From Gautieria morchelliformis (taxonomy: Eukaryota > Basidiomycota > Agaricomycetes > Gomphales > Gomphaceae), in NCBI GenBank assembly GCA_015179125.1, contig WHVA01000029.1, positions 310,001 through 374,000 of the forward strand: 64,000 nucleotides of DNA. Direction: 5' to 3'. Of this stretch, positions 47,346 to 59,644 are shown one piece after another (within the stretch, counting starts at the first letter, position 1; the number at the start of each line of letters is the position of its first letter). Under the pieces are notes generated by a model. It saw nothing but the letters and a program-made list of their open reading frames with translations. It did no database searches and had not been told where the DNA came from. Made by a program: the position numbers and the translations under genes.

Positions 47346-47988
47346 CTAAGCCTTATGACCACCAAAATAGTTGATCAAAGCAGAAAATTACTGCAACCGA
47401 GAAAGTCACTGACCTGAGCAATGCCTCTGCTCCTGCCCTTGCTTCACACCAGCAGCAGCTTCAGCTGCTGCTGCACAATGTCTCACTGCAAAACTGTTTG
47501 CCACTTCATCACCAGAGAGGGTTGAGGAATCAGCTGTGATACTGCTGACCAAACATGTACACAGAACACACTTGGTGGAGAGGCGGCCAAGAAGCCTCCA
47601 GGAAACAACACTTCTTCTCGCATGAATAAGCGAAAGACCATGGACATTGTCAAAGTCACTGATTGGATAAAAATGGATTTAAAATTTTTGTTTTAAATAA
47701 AAACAAAAAAACTCACTGATTCAGCTATGCAGTGGATGAGAGAGGAAAGTCCAATGATTCCACTGGAAGCACCAAAACCCCACATAAGAGGAAGCAAGTG
47801 CATGGTAAGCAGGATTTTCTCTGTTCATTTCATTAATAGATGATACCTCATGTTGCTTAAGGAATAAAACCTATATCTCAATGCACAAGATAAACTCACA
47901 CCTGGACAGTCCATTGTCCAGTGGTGGAGGGTAAGTACAAATTGTTACTGTTCTAATTTATATCACTAACCATTATGCAGCTTTCTGC
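47346..47988. other. No recognisable gene
   Basis: Contains a small CAGCAGCTTCAGCTGCTG palindrome at about 47450. No family resemblance found. Confidence 0.3.
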
Positions 47989-48663
47989 TCAATTGTTACA
48001 ACCATGCATTTCCAACTTCCGCCACTCAGTTCCGCTCACATTCTGACCCTCTGATAGTTCCAATATTCCACCCCTTGTTTTATTCTCTTTTTCTTTTGAC
48101 TCTATTACTCAGACCCACCGGACTCGACTCACAGCACAGCAAGACCATATGTCCGGCCCTCTTTGGAGTCTCGTTGTTTCTTTCTATCAGATATACTTTC
48201 CGACCCCTTGTTCTTTTGCCAATGTTTTACCCTACCCTGAACCCCCCTTGTAGTCCCCTTGTTCCCAATTAGTTAGTTACCCCATATGTCTATCCGACTT
48301 CCGCTCCCTCCGGAATTTGCTTAGTACTACACCATTACATGTTGTCTCAGCTCTTTGTATAAAAGCCCCTCATGTATGCCCGTTATTCTGCAATCAGATA
48401 GTCACCTTTGATATGTGATTTCCTTCACTCTATCTCCTGTTCTTAGCACAGCGAGTTTTGCAAGACCTCTGCCTCTCCACCTTCCGCCTTCCGGCTCAGC
48501 TTCCCAACTCAAGTTCCAACTTCCATTTAGTTCAATACTTTCCGACTTCTGACTCATGAGCCAAAATACTTAGGATAATAGTTCATTGGGGGCACAACAT
48601 ATAAGTTGAAGCCCTTGTCCTTTCTGGTTCCGACTTGTGGAAATCTCTATACATAACCTCAAT
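47989..48663 (+). mobile_element. Solo LTR, family D, forward copy
   Basis: LTR 47994-48658 (665 bp), TGTTACAACC to ACATAACC, flanked by TCAAT on both sides (47989-47993, 48659-48663). Has a TATAAAAG box near 48357. The reverse complement of this family is found at 50732-51360 and 58960-59639, and in part at 62136-62687. Confidence 0.85.
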
Positions 48664-48850
48664 TCTAAACAGCTACCAGTATGGGCACTACTAGCTGCTG
48701 ATCACCTTCCAATTATGGTATCTTCTGTATTACACTATATGAAAGCGCCTCGGTGGGTTGTGGGCGTCACTTATGTCAGGTTTTAGGTCATCAGTTTGTC
48801 AGCGGCACGCGAGCGGCGCAGCCGCGAGCCAAGAACGCTGCGCAGCATGG

Positions 48851-48999
48851 TCACGTGACCATTTGCGTTCCAAATTAGGTCAGCGGCGAGCGGCGCAGCC
48901 GCGAGCATAGAACGCTGCGCAGTGGTCACGTGACCCGTTCGCGACCAGAGCGCACATACGCGAGCGTGGTCCGTGCACGACATGCGCCCGCGGTATAAA
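48851..48999 (+). promoter_or_regulatory. Putative promoter of Helitron unit I
   Basis: Two TCACGTGA palindromes (48851-48858, 48926-48933), a GTCCGTGCACGAC word, and TATAAA at 48994-48999. The same order recurs in units II and III, and in unit IV with the palindrome altered. Confidence 0.6.
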
Positions 49000-49929
49000 G
49001 GCCTAACGGTAAGGAGGGAACGCCAGGAACCTGCCCAACCGGCAATTCCTGTGTCTGCTGTCTGCTGTCTGCTGTCTGCTGTCCCTTTAGCTGGCTGGCT
49101 GTCTATTGCTTTGGCTGACTGGCTATCTATTGGCTTGGCTGGCTTTCTATTGGTAGGTAATATCTTTTTTTGATGCATTGCCATGTATTTTATTTTATTT
49201 GTGTTGGTAATTTTATTGGTTCCTTTTTTTTTCATCATATAGTATTGTCACATGTGCATTATATTTTTGTGATTTTTTTCGAAATTTGATTTAAATAACT
49301 GCAGAAAAGAATGTTTTTAATATCAATATTTTTCAGGTTTTTTTCGAAAATTGACATCAATAAGTTTCCTCTAAAATTAATGACAATAGGTTCTGCTTTT
49401 AAATCTGGTTTGTTTTATTGTTTTATTGACTGTAAAGCTGCTTACCTATACTGGTGGCTGGCTTACTATGGCTTTGGCTGGACTCTGGGTTTCTCTGTCA
49501 GTCTCTGGGCTTCTCTGGCTTTGGCTGGGCATTAATAACAGCTTCTGCTTCAATGTACTGTACTTTTTTGACATTTTTTCGCAAATAGATATCAATAAAT
49601 TATCCTGACTTTGTGAAAATTGACAACAGCTCCAGGTTAAATGTGCAGTGCATTTTTTTGACATTTTTCGCAAAATAGATAATCCTAACTTTGCTAAAAT
49701 TAATAACAGCTTCAGCTTACATGTACTGGACATTTTCTTGACATTTTTTCGAAAAATAGGTAATCCTGACTTTGCTAAAATTAATGACAGCAGCTGCTTA
49801 AATATGGTTTCCTTGACTATTTTATTTATGTCTGTATATGTCACAAAATATATATTGATACATGTCCCTGACTTTGCTAAAAGTTAACAAGTAGTAACAG
49901 CCTCTGCTTGCTTCACTTTGAGGCCCTTG

Positions 49930-50720
49930 GGGATATACTACGCATGTTGAGGGGCATGCTACACACACTATGCATGGGGACACGCATGTTATGCGTGGAG
50001 ACATGTTATGCATGGAGACACGCACGCTATGCTTGGGGACACGCATGCTATGTGTGGAGACACTCATGTTATGCATGGAGACACACATGTTATGCGTGGG
50101 GACACACACGCTATGCTTGGGGACAAGCATGCTATGCATGGGGACACACACGCTATGCTTGGGGACACCCATGTTATGCGTGGAGACACGCATGTTATGC
50201 ATGGGGATGTGCACACTATATGTGGGGACACACTATGCTTGGGGGACACGGTACAAACAAGGGACACACTATAGGGGAAAACACTACAAACAAGGGACAT
50301 TCTACACATGCTATACTTGGGGGACATGTTATGCATTGGGGACACACTTTGCACACTATGCTTGAGGGAGATGCTACACACACTACATGTAGGGACATGC
50401 TACACATGTGGACACGCTATGCATGGGGGACACACATGCTATAATTTAGGGACATGCTACACACAAAATACTTGAGGGACATGTTATACATGTGGGACAT
50501 GCCATGCACACTGTACTGCATGTGGGGACACACTACATATGGAGACATGCTACATGTTGAGACATGCTACATGTGGAGACACACTACGCACACTATACTT
50601 GGGGACACACTACGTGTGGGGACATGCCACATGTGAGGATGCAATACATGTGATGACACACTACAGGCAAGGACACACTACATGTGAGGTAGGGGACATG
50701 AGACATGGGAGAAATGTGTA
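49930..50720 (+). repeat. 21-bp minisatellite of Helitron unit I
   Basis: Unit close to ACACGCATGTTATGCGTGGGG, with variants toward the 3' end that break the register. Frames stay open in several phases because 21 is a multiple of three. Confidence 0.85.
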
Positions 50721-50726
50721 GAGTTA

Positions 50727-51365
50727 TTACCTGTTATGTATCAGGTTTGGATCTAAAAGGACTGCAGCTTCAACTTATATGTTGCACCCCCAACTATCAT
50801 CCTAAGTACTTTGGAGATCTGAGATTGGAAGTTGGAAGAGGTTGAGTATTGTAACTGAAGTAGTAAGGGTTCAAGAATTGAGTTAAGTTGGATATGAGAA
50901 ATCAAGTTGGAAGACGGAGGTCAGAGAGACAGAGGCCTTGCAGGTCTAAGAACCGGAGGGAGTCACGTATCAAAATCGATTATCTGATTGCTGAACAGAG
51001 GCACACATGACTGGGTTTTATACAAAGAGCTGAGACAACGTGTCAGAAGGCAGAGGTAAGCAATTCCAGTGCAAGTAACTAGGATAAATGTACCTAATGC
51101 GAAACAAGAGGAACTACAAGGGGGTGCAGTGTAGAACTAAGAACAATAGGCAAAAGACCAAGGGTCTAATTGGTAGCGGAACAAATGGAACTCCTGACGC
51201 TCTGGACTTGCTGTGCTGAGGGCCAAGTATGGAATGCTGGTGAAAAGAGTCATAAGGGAAATATGTGAAGAACAAGGGGATCACAAGGTTGAAGTGCAGA
51301 CATTGTGGAATAGAGTCGGAGGTGCGGGGGTACCGGAGTTGGTTGAGCATGGTCATAACATTACC
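50727..51365 (-). mobile_element. Solo LTR, family D, carried in Helitron unit I
   Basis: LTR 50732-51360 (629 bp) with TTACC on both sides (50727-50731, 51361-51365). Reverse orientation relative to 47994-48658. The same LTR sits at the same place in unit III, and unit IV shows the uninterrupted site at about 61968. Confidence 0.9.
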
Positions 51366-51537
51366 TACCTTGATGTGTTATTTAGAGTTACTTTCAATCA
51401 ATAAGAAGAGTTTTACTTATCTGAATGAAATTTTCTTATCCGAATGTGTTTGACTTATCCCAAGTTTGATTCACCCAATGTGTTTGACCTTGCTGATGCG
51501 TTTGACCTTACCAAGGCTTTTGACCTTACCGAGGTGT

Positions 51538-54500
51538 CAGAGAACATGCGGGTGAGAAATGACCCTGACAGAGCCCGGTTTGCAGAATGGCTGCAGAATG
51601 TGGGTCAGGGAAAGGATCTCCCACGAGATCATACCTTCTCACTCCCTCAACACATGGTTTGTGGCCCTGGAATTGCAGAGCTGATCCGGGAAATATACCC
51701 TGGCATTGGCAATGCAGTCACCATGACTGCCAATCCAAAGTGGGATGAGATAGTGGCTGAGTTGCTCCCTGGACAAACTGCTCAGGACAGACCTGACCTG
51801 GTGTCGCGGGTGTTTCACCTCAAAAAGAAATACCTCATTGACTTGATCGTCAAGGACAAGATCTTTGGAGAAACTGTCGCTCGCGTTCACACTATTGAAT
51901 TCCAGAAGAGGGGGCTCCCACACATGCACCTGCTTATCTGGTTTGGTAGGGAGTCCAAGGTCAAACATCCACATGAGGTGGATTCTATGATTTCAGCAGA
52001 GTTCCCTGATCCAGAGACACATCCTGTGCTCTACCAGTTGGTCTGTGAGCTGATGACACATGGTCCCTGTGGACAAAGGAATCCAAACGCACCCTGCATG
52101 GAAAATGGCAAGTGCAAGAAAAACTTCCCAAAGCCATTCTGTGAGGAGACCGTTGTGAATGTAGATGGATATCCAAAATATCGTCATCGCAATGATGGAA
52201 GGCTGCACAATGTCAGAGGTGACATGCTGGACAACAGATGGGTTGTGCCATACTCTCCTCTGCTCTTGCACAAACTCCGGTGTCACATCAACCTTGAATT
52301 CACCTTCAGTGTGAGGTGCGTCAAGTATATCCACAAGTATCTATACAAGGGCCACAATCGGACCACCATGGAGTTTGGTGTCGACCATGATGAGATAAAG
52401 AAGTACCTGGACGCTCGCTATGTCAGTGCTCATGAGGCCTGTTGGAGGTTGCTGGAGCGGGAAATCCACACCCAGGTGCCTGCAGTCATGGCACTCCCAG
52501 TCCATGAAAAAGACCAGCAATCAGTCGTTTTCAATCCTGATGCTGATCCGCTCACCATCATGAACAGGGTCGAGGGGTCAAAGACAGCGCTCATGGCTTA
52601 CTTTGAGGCCAATGCTGCCTACCCTCATGCACGCGATGTGCTCTATGTGGATTTTCCTGAGCATTTTACCTGGAAAAAAGAGGAAAGGGTATGGACACCA
52701 CGTCAAAGGGGATATAGCATTGGACGCCTTCACTTTGCAAGCCCAAAATCAGGAGAGAGATTTTATTTGTGCACTCTCCTCACGGTGGTCAAGGGGGCCA
52801 GATCCTTTGAGGAGCTTAGGATGGTGGATGGCATACAATGTGCTACTTACAAGGAGGCCTGTCTTGCCAGGGGACTTCTGGAGGATGATCAGGAGTGGAG
52901 GCTGTGTCTCCAGGAAGCCAGTGGCATGAAAACAGGTGCTCAGCTCAGACATCTCTTTGCCACCATCCTTGGTCATTGCATTCCCTCACAACCTGACAGA
53001 CTATGGGACGCCTTCAAGGAGCACATATGTGATGATCTCAGACACCGGCTCCAAGTCAGACACAATATCCAGGAGCCACGGGATGATCAGGTCTATGATT
53101 TTGGCCTCTTTCTCTTGGATAAACTCCTTCAGCATAATGGAATGTCCTTGAGCAGCTTTAAAGATATGCCTGGGTGGTAGGCGAGTGGGAGGTCCTGATT
53201 GGAAACAGGTTCATAGCTGAGCAGAGGGACTATGACCCTGTTCAAGAGAGGCAGATGGCTGATGAGGAGGTTCCCAAGCTGAATGAGGGGCAAAGGTCTG
53301 CGCATGATCAGATATTACGGTCGGCACTGGACATAGATGCTCAGGGAAACCTAACGGACAAATGTTTTTCGTCACTGGCTCAGGGGGCGCTGGGAAATCA
53401 TTCACATGGAACACCCTAATCCACTCCTGTAGAGCGGAGAGTCTCATTGTGCTTGCTGTAGCCTCATCTGCAATGGCTGCACTTATCCTCACTAATGGGA
53501 CAACCTCTCACAGCATGCTTGGAATTCCAATTCCTGTCCATGAGGGCTCTCTCTCCTCCATCAAAAAGAACTCTGACCAGGCTGATATGCTGAGACTGGC
53601 CAGGCTCATCATTTGGGATGAGGCTGCAATGCAGCATCACCATGCCATAGAGGCCATTGACAGGACACTGAGGGATTTCCTTGACCAGCCTGACCGACCC
53701 TTTGATGGCATCACGGTTGCCTTTGGAGGTGACTTTCAGCAGACTCTCCCAATTGTCCCCAAAGGCTCCAAGGAGGATATCGTGGGAGCTACCCTTCAGA
53801 AGTCATATCTGTGGCCAAAGATCAAGGTCCTCCATCTGACAGAGAACATGCGGGTGAGAAATACCCTGACAGAGCCAGGTTTGCAGAATGGCTGCAGAAT
53901 GTGGGTCAGGGAAAGGATCTCCCACTAGATCATACCTTCTCACTCCCTCAACACATGGTTTGTGGCCCTGGAATTGCAGAGCTGATCCAGGAAATATACC
54001 CTGGCATTGGCAATGCAATCCCTGCCCAGGACAATTATTTCTTGGAGCGGGCCATCCTCTGTCCAGAAATACTGAGGTCAATGAGATCAATTCAATGGTG
54101 TTGAGGCAGTTTCCAGGTGATGCTCAGGTCTTCCACTGTGCAGATTTTGTCAAGGAAACCGACTTTGCAGAGCAGTATCCTGTGGAGTATCTGAATTCCA
54201 TAGAGATGGGCAGTCTTCCTCCTGCTCACTTGGAAGTCAAGCCTGGAGTGCCTCTGATGATGTTGCGCAATTTGGATAAGAAGCAAGGACTATGCAATGG
54301 GACAAGGTTGCGGTTGGTGAGGATAAGCATTAGAGTCTTGGAGGTCAGGATCATCTCAGGTCCACGTGCAGGAAATACTGCTTTCATCCCCAGGATCACT
54401 ATTTCACCATCAGAGGGAGAATTACCATTTGTGCTGCAGAGGAGGCAGTTTCCAGTGCGTGTGGCATTTGCAATGACCATCAACAAGTCTCAGGGACAGT

Positions 54501-54666
54501 CTTTGGTACGGTTGGGCTGGACCTGAGATATCCAGTGTTTGGACATGGTCAGTTGTATGTTGGTGTTTCAAGGGGAACAAGCTGGAACAAAGTGAAGGTC
54601 TTGCTTGAGGAGGGTTTGAACACAACCAACATTGTATATAAAGATGTATTACTTAGAGCTCCTTGA
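51538..54666 (+). pseudogene. Helitron RepHel (HUH replication initiator plus Pif1-like helicase), broken and rearranged
   Basis: A 578-codon frame (51444-53180) begins in tail repeats, crosses a duplicated piece of helicase (51538-51717), then enters Rep at TMTANPKWDEI. The HUH motif reads RGLPHMH (near 51915), followed by the conserved CGQRNPNAPCM and KYIHKYLYKGH. Helicase follows in shifted frames: Walker A GSGGAGKS (about 53378), Walker B LIIWDEA (about 53605), GGDFQQTLP, ENMRVRN (53842) and the end [12 protein letters not shown]. The gene stops at 54664. Frame shifts lie near 53175, 53360, 53862, 54070 and 54510, so the helicase is inactive. The Rep half is open. The Helitron N-terminal domain is missing. 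Confidence 0.85.
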
Positions 54667-54789
54667 TTTCTGATATCTACTTGATGCAAATTGATTACTT
54701 TGATTTCCCCAATGCACTTGACCTTACTGATATGTTAGACTTACTGATGCATTAGACTTACTGATGCCTTTGACCTTACCGAGGCGTTT

Positions 54790-54827
54790 GACTTGCACCC
54801 CCGCGCTTCGCGCGGGTATCCACCTAG
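54790..54827 (+). other. Helitron 3' terminus of unit I
   Basis: Hairpin CCCGCGC-TTC-GCGCGGG at 54800-54816, then TATCCAC and CTAG ending at 54827. The loop is the reverse complement of the GAA loop found in the other four termini. Confidence 0.9.
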
Positions 54828-54975
54828 TCTAAGAGTGAAACGGGGGCAGTGGGTTGTGGGCGCCGCTGACTAATAATGTTACGTAAAAATTAGGTCAGCG
54901 GAGCGAGCGGCGCAGCCGCGAGCCCTAGGCCCTGGCCCAGGCCAGACCATTGATGCTGCGCAGCAGCGTCCCAGG

Positions 54976-55048
54976 TCACGTGACCGGTTCACATTTGTCG
55001 CGACCATACGCGAGGGTGGTCCGTGCACGACCCTTCGCTCAGTATAAA
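54976..55048 (+). promoter_or_regulatory. Putative promoter of Helitron unit II
   Basis: TCACGTGA at 54976-54983, GTCCGTGCACGAC, and TATAAA at 55043-55048. Confidence 0.6.
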
Positions 55049-55689
55049 GAGAGCGATGCTGCAGCACCACACCCCCACTGGTGTCTTCCTGTGTTCTGGC
55101 TGTACTGGTGGGCTTACTATTGCTTTGGCTGGGCTCTGGGTGTCTTGTGTGTGTCTCTGGGTGTCTCTGGGCTTCTCTGCCTTTGGCTGTGAATGACACC
55201 AGCTTCTGCTTCAATGGCCTGTATATTTTTTAAATATTTTTTCGCAAATAGCTATCAATAAACCTAACTTGCTAACCTTAACAGTAAGCCAACTTATATA
55301 TCTGTACATTTTTCGATATTTTTCGCAAATAGACATCAATAAATGCAATTTGCTGACCTCATAACAGCCACTTAAATATCTTTACATTTTTTTGACATTT
55401 CTTCGCAATGGATTCAACCACTTCTTTGCTCAAGTTAATAACAACTTCTTGTTTTACTGTAGTGTGTTTTTTTTTATCTTTTGTTGAAAAATAAGTATAG
55501 ATATCAATAATTATCCTGACTTTGCTAAAATTATACCAGCTTCAGGTTCATGTACTGTACATTTTTTGACATTTTTTCAAAAGGTAGATATCAATAAATT
55601 ATCCTGACTTTGCTAAAATTAATGACAACAGCTGCTTAAATGTGGTTTCTTTTGCTATTGTATATATGTCACAAAATAGATACTGATAC

Positions 55690-56010
55690 ATGTCCCTGAT
55701 ATGTGTGAGGACACATTACGTTTGGGGACATGCACCTGTGAGGACACGTTACGTGTGGGACATGCTACTGTGAGGACACGTTACGTGTGGGGACACGCTA
55801 CCTGTGAGGACACGTTACAGTGGGGACAGCTGCTGTGGGACACGCTACCTGTGAGGACACGCTACTGTGCGGACACGCTACCTGTGAGGACACGTTACGT
55901 GTGAGGACACGCTACCTGTGAGGATCGTTACGTGTGGGGACACGCTACCTGTGAGGACACGTTACATGTGGGGACATGGTACCTGTGAGGACACGTTACG
56001 TGTGAGGACA
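55690..56010 (+). repeat. Minisatellite of Helitron unit II
   Basis: Alternating half units GTGAGGACACGTTACGT and GTGGGGACACGCTACCT, about 17 bp each, with several indels. Related in words, but not in register, to the 21-bp arrays of the other units. Confidence 0.8.
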
Positions 56011-56753
56011 TGCTATCCAACTGCACTTTGGGTCTTCCCCCATTTCTGATTTTGGTATTGTTTCTGGTTCTGTGAGAGTGTCACCGGAGGATCAGCTGGC
56101 ATATCGATATAACCACATTGTCAAAATTCAGGATCCCAAGATCACTATTGGATCTATTTCACAATGCACAAGCTTTGAAACCTGTGGATTATGACAATAG
56201 GTGCAATCTTACCGAAGCGCGTTCCATTTTCAATCAGCCCTTTAGTAAGAATACTAAGAGTAATTGGTGGTGTTGCATAGTATAGTAGTCACTCAAAGGC
56301 CTAGCAGAGTCCTATTTCTTCGAATCTCTGATGATTCAGTCAAGGCTATTACCACTTTCATGTCTAGAGTCGCTGGAGGCCCATCCCAGAGGTCGAGAGA
56401 GAGCTCTGCATGTTCGGCTGTTCCATGGGTGCATACATGATTCATGATACTATATGATCAGGGATATATTTGCATGATCCTATTTACCCCAATGCACTTG
56501 AACTTACTGATTCACTTGACCTTGCTGATTCACTTGACCTTACTGATTCACTTGACCTTACTTATGCATTTGACCTTACCAAGGCGCTTGACCTACACCC
56601 CCGCGCGAAGCGCGGGTACCACCTAGTCTAAGAGTTAAACGAGCACGGTGGGTGGTTGTGGCGCCGCTGGACAAATAATGTTACGTAAAAGTTAGATCAG
56701 CGGAGCGAGCGGCGCAGCCGCGAGCAATGAACGCTGCGCAGCAGCGTCCGCGG

Positions 56754-56808
56754 TCACGTGACCCGTTCGCGCGTGGTCCGTGCACGACACGCGCGGGCGG
56801 TATATAAA
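56754..56808 (+). promoter_or_regulatory. Putative promoter of Helitron unit III
   Basis: TCACGTGA at 56754-56761, GTCCGTGCACGAC, and TATATAAA at 56801-56808. Confidence 0.6.
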
Positions 56809-57849
56809 GGCAGTTCGGTAGATGGAACGACAGGAATCTGCCTGACCTGCCAATTCATCTCTCTGCTCTCTGCTGTGTCTGCTCTCTGCTCTGTCTGCCG
56901 TCTGCTGCGCTGTCTGTGTCTTGAGCTGCCGCTGTCTGTTTTCTTTAGCTGTCTGTTTTGGTTTCTTTAGCTGCGCTGGTCTGTGTCTTGAACTGCGCTG
57001 TCTGTGTCTTGAGCTGCACTGTCTGTGTCTTTAGCTGCGCTGTCTGTGTCCTGAGCTGCGCTGTCTGTTTCTTTAGCTTGCGCTGTCTGTGTCTTGAGCT
57101 GCGCTGTCTGTTTCTTTAGCTGTGCTGTCTTATTTCTTTGAGCTGGCTGTCTATTGGCTTCACTGGCTTTGTATTGGTAGGTCTTCATTTTTTTTTTTTT
57201 ATACCACTGAAATGTATTTTAATTTTTTTATTTGGAATTTTATTATTTTTCACTTTATAATTTTGTGAAATTTTTCAAAAATATATTTAAATAATCCCAA
57301 GACTTTGCTGAAAGAAATGTATTTTAATATAGATATTTTTCAGGTTTTTTTTTCGAAATTGACATCAATAAGTTCTTCTAAAATTAATGACAATGAGTTT
57401 GCTTTTAAATGTGGTTTGTTTTGTTGTTTTATTTACTGTAAAGCCGCTCACCAGGCCTCCTCTCTGGCTATACTGGTGGCTGGCTTACTATTGCTTGGCT
57501 GGGCTCTGGGCTTCTCTGGCTTGGCTGGGCATTAATAACAGCTTCTGCTTCAATGTACTGTACTTCTTTGACATTTTTTCGCAGATAGATGTCAATAAAA
57601 TATCCTGACTTTGTGAAATTGACAACAGCTCCAGCTTAAATGTACTGGACATTTGTTTTGACATGTTTCAAAAAATAGATAATCCTGAGCTAAAATTAAT
57701 GACAGCAGCTGCTTAAATATGGCTTCCTTACTATTTTATTTATGTCTGTATATGTCACAAAATAGACATTGATACATGTCCCTGAGTTTGCGAAAAGTTA
57801 ATGATAAGTAACAGCCTCTGCTTGCTTCACTTTGAAGCCCTTGGGGATA

Positions 57850-58930
57850 TGCTACACATGCCATTGGGACATGCTATGCATGGGACAGGCATGTTATGCA
57901 TGGAGACACATATGTTATGCGTGGAGACACGCATGTTATGCATGGGACAAGCATGTTATGAGTGGAGACATGCATGTTATGCGTGGGACACGCATGTTAT
58001 GCATGGGGACACGCATGTTATGCGTGGGGACACGCATGTTATGCGTGGGGACACGCATGCTATGCTTGGAGACACGCATGTTATGCGTGGGGACATGTAT
58101 GCTATGCGTGGGGACATGCATGCTATGCTTGGAGACATGCATGTTATGCATGGGGACACGTATGCTATGCATGGGGACATGCATGCTACATGTGGGGACA
58201 CACTATTCTTGGGGACAGACAGGCTATGCATGGGGACACACACGCTATGCATGGAGACATGCATGTTATGCGTGGAGACATGCATGTTATGCGTGGGGAC
58301 AAGCATGCTATGCATGGGGACACACACACTATGCTTGGGGACACCCATGTTATGCGTGGAGACATGCATGTTATACATGGGGACGAGCATGCTATGCATG
58401 GGGATGTGCACACTATATGTGGGGACACACTATGCTTGGGGGACACGGTACAAACAAGGGACACACTACAGGGGAAAACACTACAAACAAGGGACATTCT
58501 ACACATGCTATACTTGGGGGACACACTACAAACAAAGGACATGCTATGCACACTATACTTGGGGGACATGTTATGCATTGGGGACACACTTTGCACACTA
58601 TACTTGAGGGAGATGCTACACACACTACATGTAGGGACATGCTACACATGTGGACACGCTATGCATGGGGGACACACATGCTATAATTTAGGGACATGCT
58701 ACATTTGGGGACATGCTACAAACCAGGGACATGCTACACACAAAATACTTGAGGGACATGTTATGCATGTGGGACATGCCATGCACACTGTACTGCATGT
58801 GGGGACACATATGGAGACATGCTACATGTGGAGACACACTACGTGTGGGACATGCTACATTTGAGGATGCAATACGTGTGATGACACACTACAGGCAAGG
58901 ACACACTACATGTGAGGTAGGGGACATGAA
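57850..58930 (+). repeat. 21-bp minisatellite of Helitron unit III
   Basis: Roughly two dozen 21-bp units near 57885-58440, then more irregular units with the words GGACATGCTACACA. Open frames of 268, 284 and 300 codons overlap on the plus strand and shorter ones on the minus strand; they encode seven-residue repeats and are by-products of the period. Confidence 0.9.
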
Positions 58931-58954
58931 ACATGGGAGAAATGTGGAGAGTCA

Positions 58955-59644
58955 TTACCTGTTATGTATCAGGTTTGGATCTAAAGGGACTGCAGCTTCA
59001 ACTTATATGTTGCACCCCCAACTATTATCCTAAGTATTTTTGAGATCTGAGATTGGAAGTTGGAAGAGGTTGAGTATTGTAACTGAAGTAGTAAGGGTTC
59101 AAGAATTGAGTTAAGTTGGATATCAGAAATCGAGTTGGAAGGCAGAGGTCAGAGAGACAGAGCCTTGCAAGTACTTGCTGTGGTAAGAACAGGAAACAGT
59201 GCAAAGGGAGGCAAGTCAATCATCTGATTGCAGAACAGAGGCACACATGACTGGGTTTTATACAAAGAGCTGAGACAACATGTCAGAAGGTAGAGGTAAG
59301 CAATTCCAGTGCAAGCAAAAGTGACTAGGATAAATGGAGTACGTAACTAATACGGAACAAGAGGAGCTACAAGGGGGTACCGGGTAGAACTAAGAACAAT
59401 TAATAGGCAAAAGAACAAGGGGAATGTGGGTCTAATTGATAGTGGAACAAATGGATCTCCTGATGCTCTGGACTTGCTATGCTAAGGGTCAAGTAGGGAA
59501 GGCCGGTGAATAAAGTCAAAAGGGGAAGTATGTGAATAGTAAAGAACAAGGGGATCAAAAGGTCAAAGTGTGGACGTTGCGGAATAGAGCCAGGGAGGCA
59601 TGGAGGTACCAGAGTTGGTCAAGCAGCATGGTCATAACATTACC
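58955..59644 (-). mobile_element. Solo LTR, family D, carried in Helitron unit III
   Basis: LTR 58960-59639 (680 bp), TTACC on both sides. Identical insertion site to unit I, so one insertion event was copied with the Helitron. Confidence 0.9.

Larger units (their letters stand above)
48730..54827 (+). mobile_element. Helitron unit I, composite, with RepHel gene
   Basis: The 5' end (TTACACTATATGAAAGCG) is shared with unit IV. Then come a GC-rich promoter, T-rich spacer with repeated GACATTTTTTCG words, a 21-bp minisatellite (49930-50720), a solo LTR, and 18-bp subterminal repeats (51450-51535). Instead of ending there, the subterminal repeats run straight into RepHel coding sequence (51538-54666). 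A second tail then leads to a hairpin, CCCGCGC-TTC-GCGCGGG (54800-54816), and the terminus CTAG at 54824-54827. Helitrons end in CTRR about ten bases after a hairpin. The unit looks like two Helitron copies fused at the tail of the first. Confidence 0.8.
54828..56626 (+). mobile_element. Helitron unit II (non-autonomous)
   Basis: Begins TCTAAGAGTGAAAC directly after the CTAG of unit I. GC-rich promoter with TCACGTGA (54976-54983) and TATAAA (55043-55048), T-rich spacer, then a minisatellite of 17-bp half units (55690-56010). 56015-56440 is not seen in the sister units and may be captured DNA. Subterminal repeats TTCACTTGACCTTACTGA (18 bp, about 56500-56590), hairpin CCCGCGC-GAA-GCGCGGG and CTAG at 56623-56626. 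No transposase. Confidence 0.85.

Noticed and set aside
49930-50720. CRISPR array
   Set aside because: The repeat units are contiguous with no unique spacers, sit inside a eukaryotic Helitron, and have no cas genes nearby.
57801-58864. Three overlapping long plus-strand frames (268-300 codons) as proteins
   Set aside because: They consist of the 21-bp minisatellite read in all three phases, with minus-strand frames open as well. This is what a stop-free unit of length divisible by three produces.
50727-59644. Two independent LTR insertions in Helitron units I and III
   Set aside because: Same base position and same TTACC duplication in homologous sequence. Copying of one event is much simpler.
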